This document shows positions 6,953 through 14,168 of a stretch of 14,851 nucleotides of DNA, piece after piece. Position 1 is the first letter of the stretch; every line of letters starts with the position of its first letter. The translations under genes were made by a program, and so were the position numbers. The stretch is from positions 1 to 14,851 of the forward strand of contig DHXL01000225.1 in NCBI GenBank assembly GCA_002415335.1, written 5' to 3'. The notes beneath the pieces are model-generated. The model was given only the letters and a program-made list of their open reading frames with translations. It was not told the DNA's origin and made no database searches. Source of the DNA: Oxalobacteraceae bacterium UBA5157. GTDB taxonomy: Bacteria; Pseudomonadota; Gammaproteobacteria; Burkholderiales; Burkholderiaceae_D.

Positions 6953-7384
6953 TCAGCGCGGATCCGGCGCGCTCTCGCTATTCTGAAGGCTCCGGCCGGC
7001 GAGGAGCTTTTCAATTTTCTTTCCAAGGCTTGTCGCCTTGAACGGCTTGACGAGATAGCTGTCGGCGCCGGCGTCAATCGCCGCGACGATCTGTTCCTTT
7101 TTCGCTTCTGCGGTGATCATCAGGATCGGCATGTCGCCGTTGTCATCCTGGCTGCGGACCGCGCGAATCAGTTCCAGTCCATTCATCAGCGGCATCGAAC
7201 AATCGGTGATGATAAAGTCAACCGGGGAGCCGATCATCTTCGCGGTCTTCAGCGAGCGCAGTGCCATCTCGCCATTGTCCGCCTCGGAGATCTTGAGGTA
7301 ACCGAGTTCCTTGAGCAAGGCCACGACGACTTTTTGCATCATGCTGGAATCATTGACCACGAGAAAATGAAGTTTGGTGTCCAT
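6953..7384 (-). CDS. Stand-alone CheY-like response regulator receiver
   Basis: 143 residues, a single receiver domain (about 5-128) with a short Ser/Pro-rich tail and no output domain. It closely resembles CheY: the phosphoacceptor is Asp61 in FIITDCSMPLMNGLELI, with Thr91 in LMITAEAKKEQI, Tyr110 in DSYLVKPF and Lys113. The acidic Mg2+ pair at the N-terminus is Asn11-Asp12 (VVNDSS) instead of Asp-Asp, which may alter metal binding or phosphorylation. The start at 7384 is chosen because the receiver begins there; no strong ribosome-binding site precedes it (A-rich CGAAAAACA). The in-frame extension to 7678 is unsupported. Probably receives phosphate from a CheA-like or hybrid kinase elsewhere. 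293 bp separate it from divergent pssA, with no promoter I trust. Confidence 0.9.
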   Translation of the reverse strand: MDTKLHFLVVNDSSMMQKVVVALLKELGYLKISEADNGEMALRSLKTAKMIGSPVDFIITDCSMPLMNGLELIRAVRSQDDNGDMPILMITAEAKKEQIVAAIDAGADSYLVKPFKATSLGKKIEKLLAGRSLQNSESAPDPR

Positions 7385-7677
7385 TGTTTTTCGTTCGGAG
7401 GAATGCGCCGACGCTGGGGAAAAGTTGCGGGCTGGACCGCAGGAACGGCCATCCCCCGATCTTTTTCCGTCCCGCGGCATTGACGCGATACGGATACCAG
7501 CATGGTGTGCGGATCGTGACGCGCGCGTCTGTGCGCTATCGCACTCAGCGTGGTTGAGAGAGCCATGGCTACGGCGATGCCACGGCACGCAATCCGTGCT
7601 TTCAGCGGGTATGATAGATTCGCCATCAGACCCGACTTCGCAACCGGTTTCCTTATCAGTCTTCAGATTGAAATCCA

Positions 7678-8295
7678 ATGACCAGACCCAAACCTTTTTC
7701 GATGATCCGCGAGTTCCACCTTGCCGATTGGTTCACGTTGAGCAACGCTTTCTGCGGCGTCGGGTCGCTATTTTCCGTGATGACGTATCTGCAGACGCGC
7801 GAGGTACTGCATATTTTTTTCGCATGTGGATTGATCCCGCTGGCGCTGATCTTTGACGTTCTCGATGGCCGCATCGCCCGCTGGCGCGCGCAAAGTTCGG
7901 CGATGGGGCGCGAACTCGATTCGCTGGCCGATGTAATTTCGTTCGGCGTGGCGCCTGCCATGATCGCCTATGGCTGCGGTATGCAGGGCCCGCTGGATCG
8001 GATCGTCCTGGTGTTCTTTGTCGCGTGCGGGGTGTCGCGCCTGGCGCGCTACAACGTTACCTCCGAGGCGCTTTCCGAGGGCGGAGACAAAGTGAAATAT
8101 TTCGAAGGCACGCCGATTCCGACCTCGTTGCTGCTGGTGATGGTGCTGGCCGCTGCCGCCTGGCAGAGCGCCTTGGGCGAGCGCTTGTGGCTGGGAGCAG
8201 CGTCGCTAGCCGGCCTCCAGTTTCACCCACTGGTCTTGATGTTTGCCATTTCCGGGGCGTTGATGGTGAGCAGAATCCATATTCCGAAGCTGTAG
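7678..8295 (+). CDS. pssA: CDP-diacylglycerol-serine O-phosphatidyltransferase
   Basis: 205-residue integral inner-membrane enzyme. The CDP-alcohol phosphatidyltransferase signature D-x2-DG-x2-AR-x8-G-x3-D-x3-D is complete: Asp60, Asp63-Gly64, Ala67-Arg68, Gly77, Asp81, Asp85. The context ELDSLADVISFGVAPAMIAY is characteristic of the PssA subfamily, which makes phosphatidylserine from CDP-diacylglycerol and serine, the precursor of phosphatidylethanolamine. About five or six hydrophobic segments are visible (near 17-38, 45-60, 86-100, 108-122, 148-163, 172-197). It is shorter than the roughly 280-residue PssA often found beside leuA in Burkholderiales, so it might be a second copy or another CDP-alcohol transferase. 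The ribosome-binding site is weak. No terminator with a T-tract follows. Confidence 0.83.
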   Translation: MTRPKPFSMIREFHLADWFTLSNAFCGVGSLFSVMTYLQTREVLHIFFACGLIPLALIFDVLDGRIARWRAQSSAMGRELDSLADVISFGVAPAMIAYGCGMQGPLDRIVLVFFVACGVSRLARYNVTSEALSEGGDKVKYFEGTPIPTSLLLVMVLAAAAWQSALGERLWLGAASLAGLQFHPLVLMFAISGALMVSRIHIPKL

Positions 8296-8324
8296 CGGCG
8301 GGCCGAGGCGGCCGGCCGGCGCGT

Positions 8325-8353
8325 TTGTCGGTGCCTCCAGACCCGTGTATACT
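8325..8353 (+). promoter_or_regulatory. Candidate sigma70 promoter of ycaO
   Basis: TTGTCG (8325-8330), a 17-bp spacer, then TATACT (8348-8353). The -10 matches five of six and the -35 four of six consensus bases. It lies 30 bp after the pssA stop and would give ycaO a leader of about 175 nt. Confidence 0.5.
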
Positions 8354-8369
8354 TGCGCTGCGTATCAAC

Positions 8370-8422
8370 CCGGACCCGACATTCGGTCCGGCTCAATTCG
8401 AACTCTCCCGGCAGCAAGCCGG
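8370..8422 (+). other. Two predicted hairpins in the ycaO leader
   Basis: Hairpin 1: CCGGA-c-CCGA (8370-8379), loop CAT, TCGG-TCCGG (8383-8391), nine pairs with one bulged C. Hairpin 2: CCGGC (8408-8412), loop AGCAA, GCCGG (8418-8422). Neither is followed by a T-run, so they are not classical terminators. They fall between the candidate promoter and the ycaO start; a regulatory or stabilising role is inference. Confidence 0.4.
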
Positions 8423-8533
8423 CATACGTTGTCCACCCGCGCCGCACACTCCGCCTCTTGTGTCTGCGCACACCTTTAGCCGACCGCAAACCGTTCACCC
8501 CTATTCTTCGCTCCCCTTCACCGAGACATCCGC

Positions 8534-10255
8534 ATGACAACCGAACACTTTATCCCCGGCAAAGACGCCTCCCTCGAATCGACCATCGCGACCATGCAGA
8601 AAAAGCTGGCGGCGCGCGGTTTTCAACTGAATGAATCATCGCTGCTGCATGAAGTCGACGGCATCTGGTCGACTCACATGAAAGACAATGAATGCCCGAT
8701 GCTGTTTTCCAACGGCAAAGGCGCTACCGAACTGGCCGCACGCGCCAGCGCCTACGGTGAGTTCTTCGAGCGCCTCGGCACCCACTATTTCTGGACCCAC
8801 TTCCACCTCGGCGAGACCCGCGCCAACCGCCCGTTCGTACACTATCCGCAAGAGCGCTGGTTCGCGCCGGAGGAAGACGGCAAGTGGCCGACCGAATTGC
8901 TCAATCCCGAATTGCACGCGTTCTACAATCCGGACGGCGAAATCGATGGAGAGGTGCTCGTCGACCTGAATTCCGGCAACGTCGCGCGCGGCATTTGCGC
9001 GCTGCCCTACACGCGCCTGCGCGACGATGCGCAGACTTTCATTCCGGTCAATATCATCGGCAATCTGTACGTCAGCAACGGCATGGCGGCCGGCAACACG
9101 ATGATGGAAGCGCGCACCCAGGCCTTGTCCGAGATTTTCGAGCGCCACATCAAATACCGCGTCATCAGCGAAGGACTGTGCCTGCCGGAAGTGCCGGACG
9201 CAGTCATCGCGCGCTTTTCGAATATCGCCGCCGGCATCGCCGGATTGCGCAAGGCCGGCTTCGGCATCCTGGTCAAGGATGCGTCGCTCGGCGGCCTTTA
9301 TCCGGTAATGAACGTGACCCTGGTGCACCCGAAGGATCAGGGCGTATTCTCCAGTTACGGCGCGCACCCGCGCTTCGAGATCGCACTGGAACGGGCCATG
9401 ACCGAATTGCTGCAAGGCCGCGCGCTCGACTCGCTGGAAGGCTTCCCGGAGCCGGGCTTTGACATGACCGAAATCAACGCGGTCGCCAACCTCGAAATCC
9501 ACTTCGTCGACTCGAGCGGCGTGATCAGCTGGAACTTCATGGGCGACACGCCGGACTTCCCGTTTGCGGACTGGAACTTCAGCACCACCACCGAGCAGGA
9601 TTATCACTGGCTGGTCGACTGCATTCACGGCGAAGGCAAGGATATTTACGTGTCCGACTTCAGCGAGCAAGGCGCGTACAGCTGCCGCATCCTGGTGCCC
9701 GGCATGTCCGAAATCTATCCGGTGGAAGACCTGGAATGGGAAAACAACAGTGTCGGCAATGCGATCCGTCCGGCATTGCTGCGCTTGTCCGATCTGAGCG
9801 AAGCGGAAGCAGCGGTCTTGCTCGCCGACCTGCAAACGATGAATCTGAACGATGAACGTCCGCTGTGGGAAATCCTCGGCCTGGCGATTCCGGTCGGCAC
9901 GCCGTGGAAACAACTGCGCATCGGCGAGCTGAAAACGCTGCTGGCACTGGCGGTCGGCGACCAGGAAGCGATCCTGGAAGGCTGCGACTGGATCCATCAT
10001 TTTCAAGACCTGGCGCCGGCCCGCCGCCTGGTGTACCGCTGTATCGAAAGCATGCTGAACCTCGAGAACGTCGATGACTATCGCCGCTCACTGGTCTTGC
10101 TGTACAGTGCCGAGACGGTACGCCAGGCCGAGGCCTTGCTCGACCGCAGCGAGCGCTTCTTCGGGCTCGCAACATTGGGAACGGACATGCAAGGCAGCGC
10201 GATGCATCAGACGCTGCTGGCGGCGTACGACAAGTTGTTCTCAGCCGATCGCTGA
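8534..10255 (+). CDS. ycaO: YcaO-domain protein, E. coli YcaO orthologue
   Basis: 573 residues, close to the 586 of E. coli YcaO and recognisably co-linear with it from the opening FIPGKDASLE through NGKGATELAARASA, IPVNIIGNLYVSNGMAAGNT, SYGAHPRFEIALERAMTELL, and RIGELKTLLALAVGDQEA near the C-terminus. The ATP/Mg-binding residues of YcaO proteins are present: Glu76, Glu79-Arg80 in GEFFERL and Glu192, Glu200, Glu203-Arg204 in EARTQALSEIFER, one residue offset from E. coli. YcaO enzymes activate amide backbones with ATP; E. coli YcaO is linked to RimO-dependent methylthiolation of ribosomal protein S12. The extra C-terminal helical region (about 420-570) is typical of this stand-alone form. No cyclodehydratase partner or precursor peptide is adjacent, arguing against a bacteriocin cluster. 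The ribosome-binding site is poor. Confidence 0.95.
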   Translation: MTTEHFIPGKDASLESTIATMQKKLAARGFQLNESSLLHEVDGIWSTHMKDNECPMLFSNGKGATELAARASAYGEFFERLGTHYFWTHFHLGETRANRPFVHYPQERWFAPEEDGKWPTELLNPELHAFYNPDGEIDGEVLVDLNSGNVARGICALPYTRLRDDAQTFIPVNIIGNLYVSNGMAAGNTMMEARTQALSEIFERHIKYRVISEGLCLPEVPDAVIARFSNIAAGIAGLRKAGFGILVKDASLGGLYPVMNVTLVHPKDQGVFSSYGAHPRFEIALERAMTELLQGRALDSLEGFPEPGFDMTEINAVANLEIHFVDSSGVISWNFMGDTPDFPFADWNFSTTTEQDYHWLVDCIHGEGKDIYVSDFSEQGAYSCRILVPGMSEIYPVEDLEWENNSVGNAIRPALLRLSDLSEAEAAVLLADLQTMNLNDERPLWEILGLAIPVGTPWKQLRIGELKTLLALAVGDQEAILEGCDWIHHFQDLAPARRLVYRCIESMLNLENVDDYRRSLVLLYSAETVRQAEALLDRSERFFGLATLGTDMQGSAMHQTLLAAYDKLFSADR

Positions 10256-10258
10256 TGC

Positions 10259-10287
10259 CATGCAGGGCGCCGAGAGCGCCTTGCATG
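10259..10287 (+). terminator. Stable hairpin directly after ycaO, probable terminator or 3' stabiliser
   Basis: CATGCAGGGCGC (10259-10270), loop CGAGA, GCGCCTTGCATG (10276-10287): a 12-bp stem with a single G-T wobble, starting 4 nt after the ycaO stop. No T-tract follows, so intrinsic termination would be inefficient; an mRNA 3'-end stabilising structure fits as well. Confidence 0.6.
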
Positions 10288-10346
10288 AACCGCCAATAGA
10301 GGCCGGACGCCTCGAGCGGATTCCCGGCCCCTTCACGGGGCGCTGC

Positions 10347-10401
10347 AGAAGCGTGTCATTCGAACAATTTTTAAATTGTATCCGAATGAAACACGCATTC
10401 T
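10347..10401. repeat. 55-bp interrupted palindrome
   Basis: Arms, outside to inside: AGAA / TTCT, GCGTGT / ACACGC, CATTCG / CGAATG, ACAATTT / AAATTGT around a TT centre (10371-10372). That is 23 complementary pairs. All extra unpaired bases (ATC opposite A, AA, A) lie on the right side. It is placed 217 bp before the lipoprotein gene and about 60 bp after the post-ycaO hairpin. It could be an operator with several half-sites, a small structured RNA, or a remnant of a small palindromic mobile repeat. Confidence 0.7.
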
Positions 10402-10617
10402 TATCCGCGCGCCCGCAGCTTATATTCCTATTCATTGTCGAGTGTTCGGTAACGTACCGACCTTGCATGTCGGGTGGCGTATAAGTTTGCTTCATCGCTG
10501 CCTGGCGAGAGGCCTGCTGCCCTGATTCGTGAAATGGGAAGCGCATTTCCAGCAGAGAGCAGTCTTCCTGTTTTGAACACGGCGAACCACGGCCACACAA
10601 ATCCAAAAGGAAATAAA

Positions 10618-11820
10618 ATGAATCCGACACTGCGTAATTTTTCGATGATCGTGAGCCTTTCCGCCGCCGGCCTGCTCGCCGCGTGCGGCGGCGGAGGCGG
10701 CAGCAGTAGTGCGCCTGGCACGCTGGGTGTCGCGATGACGGATGCACCGTCTTGCGGCTACGATGCGGTCAATGTCACGGTCAATAAAGTCCGTGTGAAC
10801 CAAAGTGCGACTGCGAGCGACACCGACGCAGGCTGGACTGACATCACGTTGAACCCGGCGAAGAAGATCAATCTCCTCAACCTCACCAACGGCGCGCTGG
10901 AACAGTTAGGCGAGACACCGCTGGCCGCAGGCCACTATACGCAATTGCGCCTGGTGCTGGATGCCAACGCCGGAACGAGTATGGCGAATTCGGTCGTCCT
11001 GTCGGGCACCACGAACGAAATATCGCTCGACACGCCGAGCGCGGTCCAAAGCGGGCTGAAATTGGGTCATGAATTCGATGTCGCAGCCGGACAGCGGGTC
11101 GATCTGGTGCTCGACTTCGACGCGTGCAAATCGATCGTGAAAAAAGGGAATAGCGGCGGTTATGCATTGAAACCGGTAGTTAACGTAATTCCGACCGTCC
11201 TCAACGGCATAGACGGTTTCGTCAGCCCTACGGCCAACACGAACGTGCTGGTTTCCGCCCAACAAGACGGCGTCATCGTGCGCTCCACCGTTCCGAATGC
11301 CACGACCGGAGAATTCTTCCTGGCACGCGTCGCACCGGGCAACTATGACGTTGTCATCACGGCCGACAATCGGGCCATTGCCGTCATCGCTGCAGTACCG
11401 GTCGCCACCACGACCAGCACAGTGGTGGTGAGCACTGCCGCCACGCCGATCAGCCTGCAGACCACACTGACGCCGGCGAGCTCGATTAGCGGCACCGTGA
11501 CCTTCCCAGCCAGCTTCACGGATGTCGGCTATGTGGCGGCGCAACAGACGTTTGCCGCCGGTCCAAAAGTGACGGTCAAGTACCAGGGAGTGGATGTGGC
11601 GACCGGGGCCTACACGTTGGCGAATCTGCCGACGGCGGCGCCGCAGTTGGGCGCATACAGCGCGACGCTGCCGATCGCATTGGTCACCAAATTGGATACC
11701 ACGCCTGGAACCGGCAAGTACTCGGTGGTGGCGTCGGGCACCGGCCTGGTTAGCACGACCGTGACACCGGTCGACATCTCGACGACAGCCCAAACAGGCG
11801 TCAACTTCACTCTGCAATAA
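10618..11820 (+). CDS. DUF4382-domain lipoprotein
   Basis: 400 residues. A lipoprotein signal peptide ends in the lipobox LAAC with Cys23, followed by a flexible CGGGGGSSS linker typical of outer-membrane or periplasmic lipoproteins. Residues about 33-190 match the DUF4382 pattern: GTLGVAMTDAPSCGYDAVNV, VRVNQSA, INLLNLTNGALEQLG, LAAGHYTQLRLVLD, and KLGHEFDVAAGQRVDLVLDFD. The rest (about 195-400) is rich in Thr/Val/Ala beta-sandwich segments, including carboxypeptidase-regulatory-like stretches (FFLARVAPGNYDVVITA; SSISGTVTFPASF). Only two Cys follow the lipobox (Cys38-like in the DUF domain and one in DFDACKS), possibly a disulfide. The ATG at 10618 has AAGGAA 6 nt upstream and starts the signal peptide; the longer frame from 10474 is rejected. 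Function unknown; a surface or envelope role is inferred. Confidence 0.92.
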   Translation: MNPTLRNFSMIVSLSAAGLLAACGGGGGSSSAPGTLGVAMTDAPSCGYDAVNVTVNKVRVNQSATASDTDAGWTDITLNPAKKINLLNLTNGALEQLGETPLAAGHYTQLRLVLDANAGTSMANSVVLSGTTNEISLDTPSAVQSGLKLGHEFDVAAGQRVDLVLDFDACKSIVKKGNSGGYALKPVVNVIPTVLNGIDGFVSPTANTNVLVSAQQDGVIVRSTVPNATTGEFFLARVAPGNYDVVITADNRAIAVIAAVPVATTTSTVVVSTAATPISLQTTLTPASSISGTVTFPASFTDVGYVAAQQTFAAGPKVTVKYQGVDVATGAYTLANLPTAAPQLGAYSATLPIALVTKLDTTPGTGKYSVVASGTGLVSTTVTPVDISTTAQTGVNFTLQ

Positions 11821-11841
11821 ACCGACCGGTGGACCGAGAAG

Positions 11842-11880
11842 AACAGGCTGCGCATTGATTGCGCGGCCTGTTTTATTTGT
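11842..11880 (+). terminator. Intrinsic terminator after the DUF4382 gene
   Basis: AACAGGCTGCGCA (11842-11854), loop TTGAT, TGCGCGGCCTGTT (11860-11872), then TTATTTGT. A 13-bp GC-rich stem with one wobble pair and a T-rich tail, 21 nt past the stop codon. It also sits between convergent genes and may partly serve the diguanylate cyclase gene, although the minus-strand T-tail is poor. Confidence 0.92.
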
Positions 11881-11900
11881 AAATCGGGACCCGGGACGAC

Positions 11901-13514
11901 TTACTGCAATTCCGCCTTCTCGACCCGGTTGCGTCCTAGCCGCTTGGCTTGCAACAGGGCCCGATCCGCCACTTCGGTGAGCCCGGCCGCCGTCTCAACC
12001 ATCGGATAAGACGCAATTCCGGCACTGAATGACGCATACAACGCGCCATCCGGATGTGCATGCGGCAGCGCTGAAAAATCCATGCGGATGCGGTCGATCA
12101 CCGATCTCGCCTGCTCGGGACCGACCTCCGGCAACGCGATCAAGAACTCTTCGCCACCGTAACGGCCGATCAAGTCGATCGAGCGCAGACGTCCCTTCAG
12201 CAACCACGCCAGTCCGCGTATCACCTGATCGCCGACCGGATGGCCATACGTGTCATTGACTGCCTTGAAATGATCAATATCGATCATCGCGACTGTCAGC
12301 GCACCATGCATCGTAATCTGGCCGACCATCGATTTCAGGCGCGACTTGGCTGCGGTGTGATTCAGCAAACCGGTCAGGCCATCGAGACGGCTCGATCGTT
12401 GCGCTTCGCGGAAACGCTCGATCTTGGTCTTGACGACCGCCGCCAGCAGCACCGGATTGAACGGCTTGATCAGGAACTGATCGCCGCCCAGCCGCAAGGC
12501 TTCGACCTGCATGCCGACTGCGGATTCGCCGGACAGGTAAACGATCGGCAGTGCGCTGTAGGCGGTCATCTGGCGCAACACACGCGTGGCTTCTATGCCA
12601 TTGAAGCGCGGCATGTACATGTCCATCAGGATCAGGTCGGGCTGGTACGATTCGAGCACACCGAGTAATTTGCCGGGGTCGTTGATCGCATGCGTGTCGA
12701 TCCCGTGCTGCGCCAGCGTGCGCTGGATCAATGCAACCGCGACGCGCGAGTCCTCGACGATCAGCACACGGTATTTTTCCTGCTCATGGGTCTTGACCAG
12801 GTCGAGTATGCAGCTCAGCACATTCGACGATTGTCCTTCGGCCGGAATGGTAATGTCGATGCCGGCTCTCATCAAGGCGACGATCGGCTCGATCGCCGAT
12901 TGCACGCCGAGGTAGATTAACTGGCTCGCGAGACAGCTGGCTCGAATCGCCGCGATGTGAGCGAATTCTTCCGGCTTCGTATTGTCGTTGGCCGGGATGA
13001 ACAACACGGCCAACGGCATGTCTTCCGATATGCGTTCGTCGCTCCAATCCAGCTGCAGGATCTTGAAGCCGAAGAACTTGAGTTGCAGGCTCATCGCGTT
13101 GGCCATCTCGCGCATCTGCGGCGCGGAGATGATCCATACCGAACGCGGCTTGATCCAGTCGATGTCGGCGGCCGCAACAGCCGGTTCGTCGGTGCGCCTT
13201 TCCGCGGCAACCGGACGTGAACTGGCCACCGAGCCGTGCAGTGTATCCATCTGGCGCTGCAGGCTCGAGATGTCTCGCTGCGCGATTGGATGGGTGGATT
13301 GATCGCCCAGCTTGGCGAGCGCGGTGTTTTCCAGTCCCTCGCACAGCCGCACCAGTCCCGGCAGGCGCAAGCGAGTGAAATATTCAGCCAGGCTGTTGAC
13401 GGCCACGGCAAACTCGATGAATTGCTCGAACTGCCCGTCCGCCACATAACGTTCCCAGCGTGTCCGGAGGACATAGAGGCGATCTTCGATCGAATTCGGA
13501 GGGAGCGGAGTCAT
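11901..13514 (-). CDS. Response regulator with diguanylate cyclase (GGEEF) output
   Basis: 537 residues, cytosolic. Domains in order: an N-terminal helical region (about 8-90) resembling a degenerate Hpt domain (SLAEYFTRLRLPGLVRLCEG) without the phospho-His; a degenerate receiver (about 124-240) with no acceptor Asp; a true receiver (about 248-365) with Glu254-Asp255, phosphoacceptor Asp298 in LILMDMYMPRFNG, Ser328 and Lys350 in LIKPF; and a GGDEF domain (about 376-537) with LDGLTGLLNH, metal ligand Asp412 in MIDIDHFKAVND, and the active-site GGEEF (453-457). The inhibitory I-site R444-S-I-D447 is present five residues before GGEEF, as in PleD. So it should make c-di-GMP from GTP when phosphorylated and be product-inhibited. 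The start is ATG 13514; a TTG three codons upstream (13523) is possible, both with weak ribosome-binding sites. Confidence 0.94.
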   Translation of the reverse strand: MTPLPPNSIEDRLYVLRTRWERYVADGQFEQFIEFAVAVNSLAEYFTRLRLPGLVRLCEGLENTALAKLGDQSTHPIAQRDISSLQRQMDTLHGSVASSRPVAAERRTDEPAVAAADIDWIKPRSVWIISAPQMREMANAMSLQLKFFGFKILQLDWSDERISEDMPLAVLFIPANDNTKPEEFAHIAAIRASCLASQLIYLGVQSAIEPIVALMRAGIDITIPAEGQSSNVLSCILDLVKTHEQEKYRVLIVEDSRVAVALIQRTLAQHGIDTHAINDPGKLLGVLESYQPDLILMDMYMPRFNGIEATRVLRQMTAYSALPIVYLSGESAVGMQVEALRLGGDQFLIKPFNPVLLAAVVKTKIERFREAQRSSRLDGLTGLLNHTAAKSRLKSMVGQITMHGALTVAMIDIDHFKAVNDTYGHPVGDQVIRGLAWLLKGRLRSIDLIGRYGGEEFLIALPEVGPEQARSVIDRIRMDFSALPHAHPDGALYASFSAGIASYPMVETAAGLTEVADRALLQAKRLGRNRVEKAELQ

Positions 13515-13540
13515 TACCTGCAAATCAACGGTGACATCGC

Positions 13541-13569
13541 ATTATCAGCCATCGCCGCCCGTCAAGCAA
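13541..13569 (-). promoter_or_regulatory. Candidate sigma70 promoter of the diguanylate cyclase gene
   Basis: On the minus strand TTGCTT (13564-13569) is followed after 17 bp by GATAAT (13541-13546), a five-of-six -10 match. Transcription would start about 20 nt before the ATG at 13514. Confidence 0.5.
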
Positions 13570-13732
13570 CGCCGTTCGTCGTGTCATTCATGACTGGCGC
13601 CCAGGAGGGCACGAAGCCGACCTGAATTGCAGCGCGTTCGTTTTGCAGCGCACCATCGATTCCGGCGCCACGGCACTTGAAAAAACTGAATGTTAACTCT
13701 ACAAAAACTGGTGCACCTGTCAATAACTGTAG

Positions 13733-13762
13733 TTGTAATTAACTCAATTGCAAGCGTACACT
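13733..13762 (+). promoter_or_regulatory. Possible promoter of the sedolisin leader transcript
   Basis: TTGTAA (13733-13738), 18-bp spacer, TACACT (13757-13762). Each hexamer matches four of six consensus bases and the stretch is AT-rich. If real, the sedolisin mRNA would have a leader of about 460 nt containing the 44-codon ORF and both hairpins. Confidence 0.33.
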
Positions 13763-13868
13763 GCGTACGCCAATCAGGAATTAAATCTGGGGTTGGCAGA
13801 CATAAAAAAGCGCTGCGCGAGCCACGAACTCGAATGACAGCTCTGACGATTTTCTACGGAGAATTCAC

Positions 13869-14003
13869 ATGACGTCCCCCAATCAATACCGGTTCCCGCA
13901 CCTGCAGTCATCATTGCCTCAAGTATTATTGTCTGTCTTCCCGGCCGCAGCTGTTGCGTCTTCTACCGCACTCGGCATTCCTGCTCCACTCGTGCACACC
14001 TAG
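13869..14003 (+). CDS. Candidate 44-residue small ORF in the sedolisin leader
   Basis: I do not recognise the product. The ORF starts at an ATG with GGAG 7 nt upstream (13858-13861), the best ribosome-binding site in this region, and ends at TAG 14001-14003. The peptide begins MTSPNQYRFPHLQSS and has a hydrophobic Val/Ala/Leu-rich middle (LPQVLLSVFPAAAV) without basic residues ahead of it, so it is not a normal signal peptide. It could be a small membrane-associated peptide, a leader peptide for the downstream hairpins, or a chance frame. Confidence 0.3.
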   Translation: MTSPNQYRFPHLQSSLPQVLLSVFPAAAVASSTALGIPAPLVHT

Positions 14004-14104
14004 CACATCCCTGCCTCGCTCCACACCGGAATTTCAATGTAGATAGTCGCCAGACCGTCTGGATTGTTATCGGCATTTTTCTTGATGCGCTCTTTCTGAG
14101 CCAT
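14000..14104 (-). CDS. Candidate 34-residue ORF or gene remnant on the minus strand
   Basis: ATG at 14104, TAG at 14000-14002. The product looks like ordinary soluble protein: a basic start MAQKERIKKNADNNPDG, then a strand-like LATIYIEIPVW and a short tail ending in Cys. The open frame continues upstream without stops to about 14184 and includes FPFPLGWQIPS, so this may be the 3' end of a decayed gene. No ribosome-binding site precedes the ATG. It overlaps the plus-strand small ORF by 4 bases at the stops; at most one is likely real. Confidence 0.3.
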   Translation of the reverse strand: MAQKERIKKNADNNPDGLATIYIEIPVWSEAGMC

Positions 14105-14120
14105 CGATGGAATCTGCCAA

Positions 14121-14152
14121 CCCAAAGGAAATGGAAATCCTGTTTCCTTGGG
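14121..14152 (+). other. Strong hairpin in the sedolisin leader
   Basis: CCCAA(A)GGAAA (14121-14131) pairs with TTTCCTTGGG (14143-14152): ten base pairs with a single bulged A and an 11-nt loop. It sits 16 nt before the terminator-like hairpin and 76 nt before the sedolisin start. Confidence 0.55.
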
Positions 14153-14168
14153 CTGTAGTGACTGGACC

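Larger units (their letters stand above)
10256..10617. other. 362-bp intergenic region rich in inverted repeats
   Basis: No credible gene. It holds the post-ycaO hairpin, a small hairpin GCCCC-TTCAC-GGGGC (10327-10341), the large interrupted palindrome at 10347-10401, and TCGGTA-ACG-TACCGA (10446-10460), whose right end can alternatively pair with a downstream GTCGG (10469-10473). The promoter of the lipoprotein gene must lie here; TATAAG at 10480-10485 is a possible -10 but has no -35 at proper distance. Confidence 0.6.

Noticed and set aside
7385..7678. In-frame extension of the CheY-like gene back to 7678
   Set aside because: The extra 98 residues are low-quality shadow sequence overlapping the pssA start, and the receiver fold begins at 7384.
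8636..10006. 456-codon open frame on the minus strand, antisense to ycaO
   Set aside because: The plus-strand frame is a clear orthologue of E. coli YcaO over its full length; the antisense frame is a codon-bias shadow with no recognisable domain.
8534..10255. A thiazole/oxazole-modified microcin (YcaO) biosynthetic cluster
   Set aside because: The protein is the stand-alone E. coli YcaO type; there is no E1/ocin-ThiF partner, dehydrogenase, transporter or precursor peptide beside it.
10906..11817. 303-codon open frame on the minus strand, antisense to the DUF4382 gene
   Set aside because: Rich in Arg/Gly/Cys with no domain, while the plus frame has lipobox, ribosome-binding site and terminator.
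13690..13872. 60-codon plus-strand frame in the intergenic region
   Set aside because: No ribosome-binding site, runs through the AT-rich promoter-like stretch, and its composition is not protein-like in the second half.
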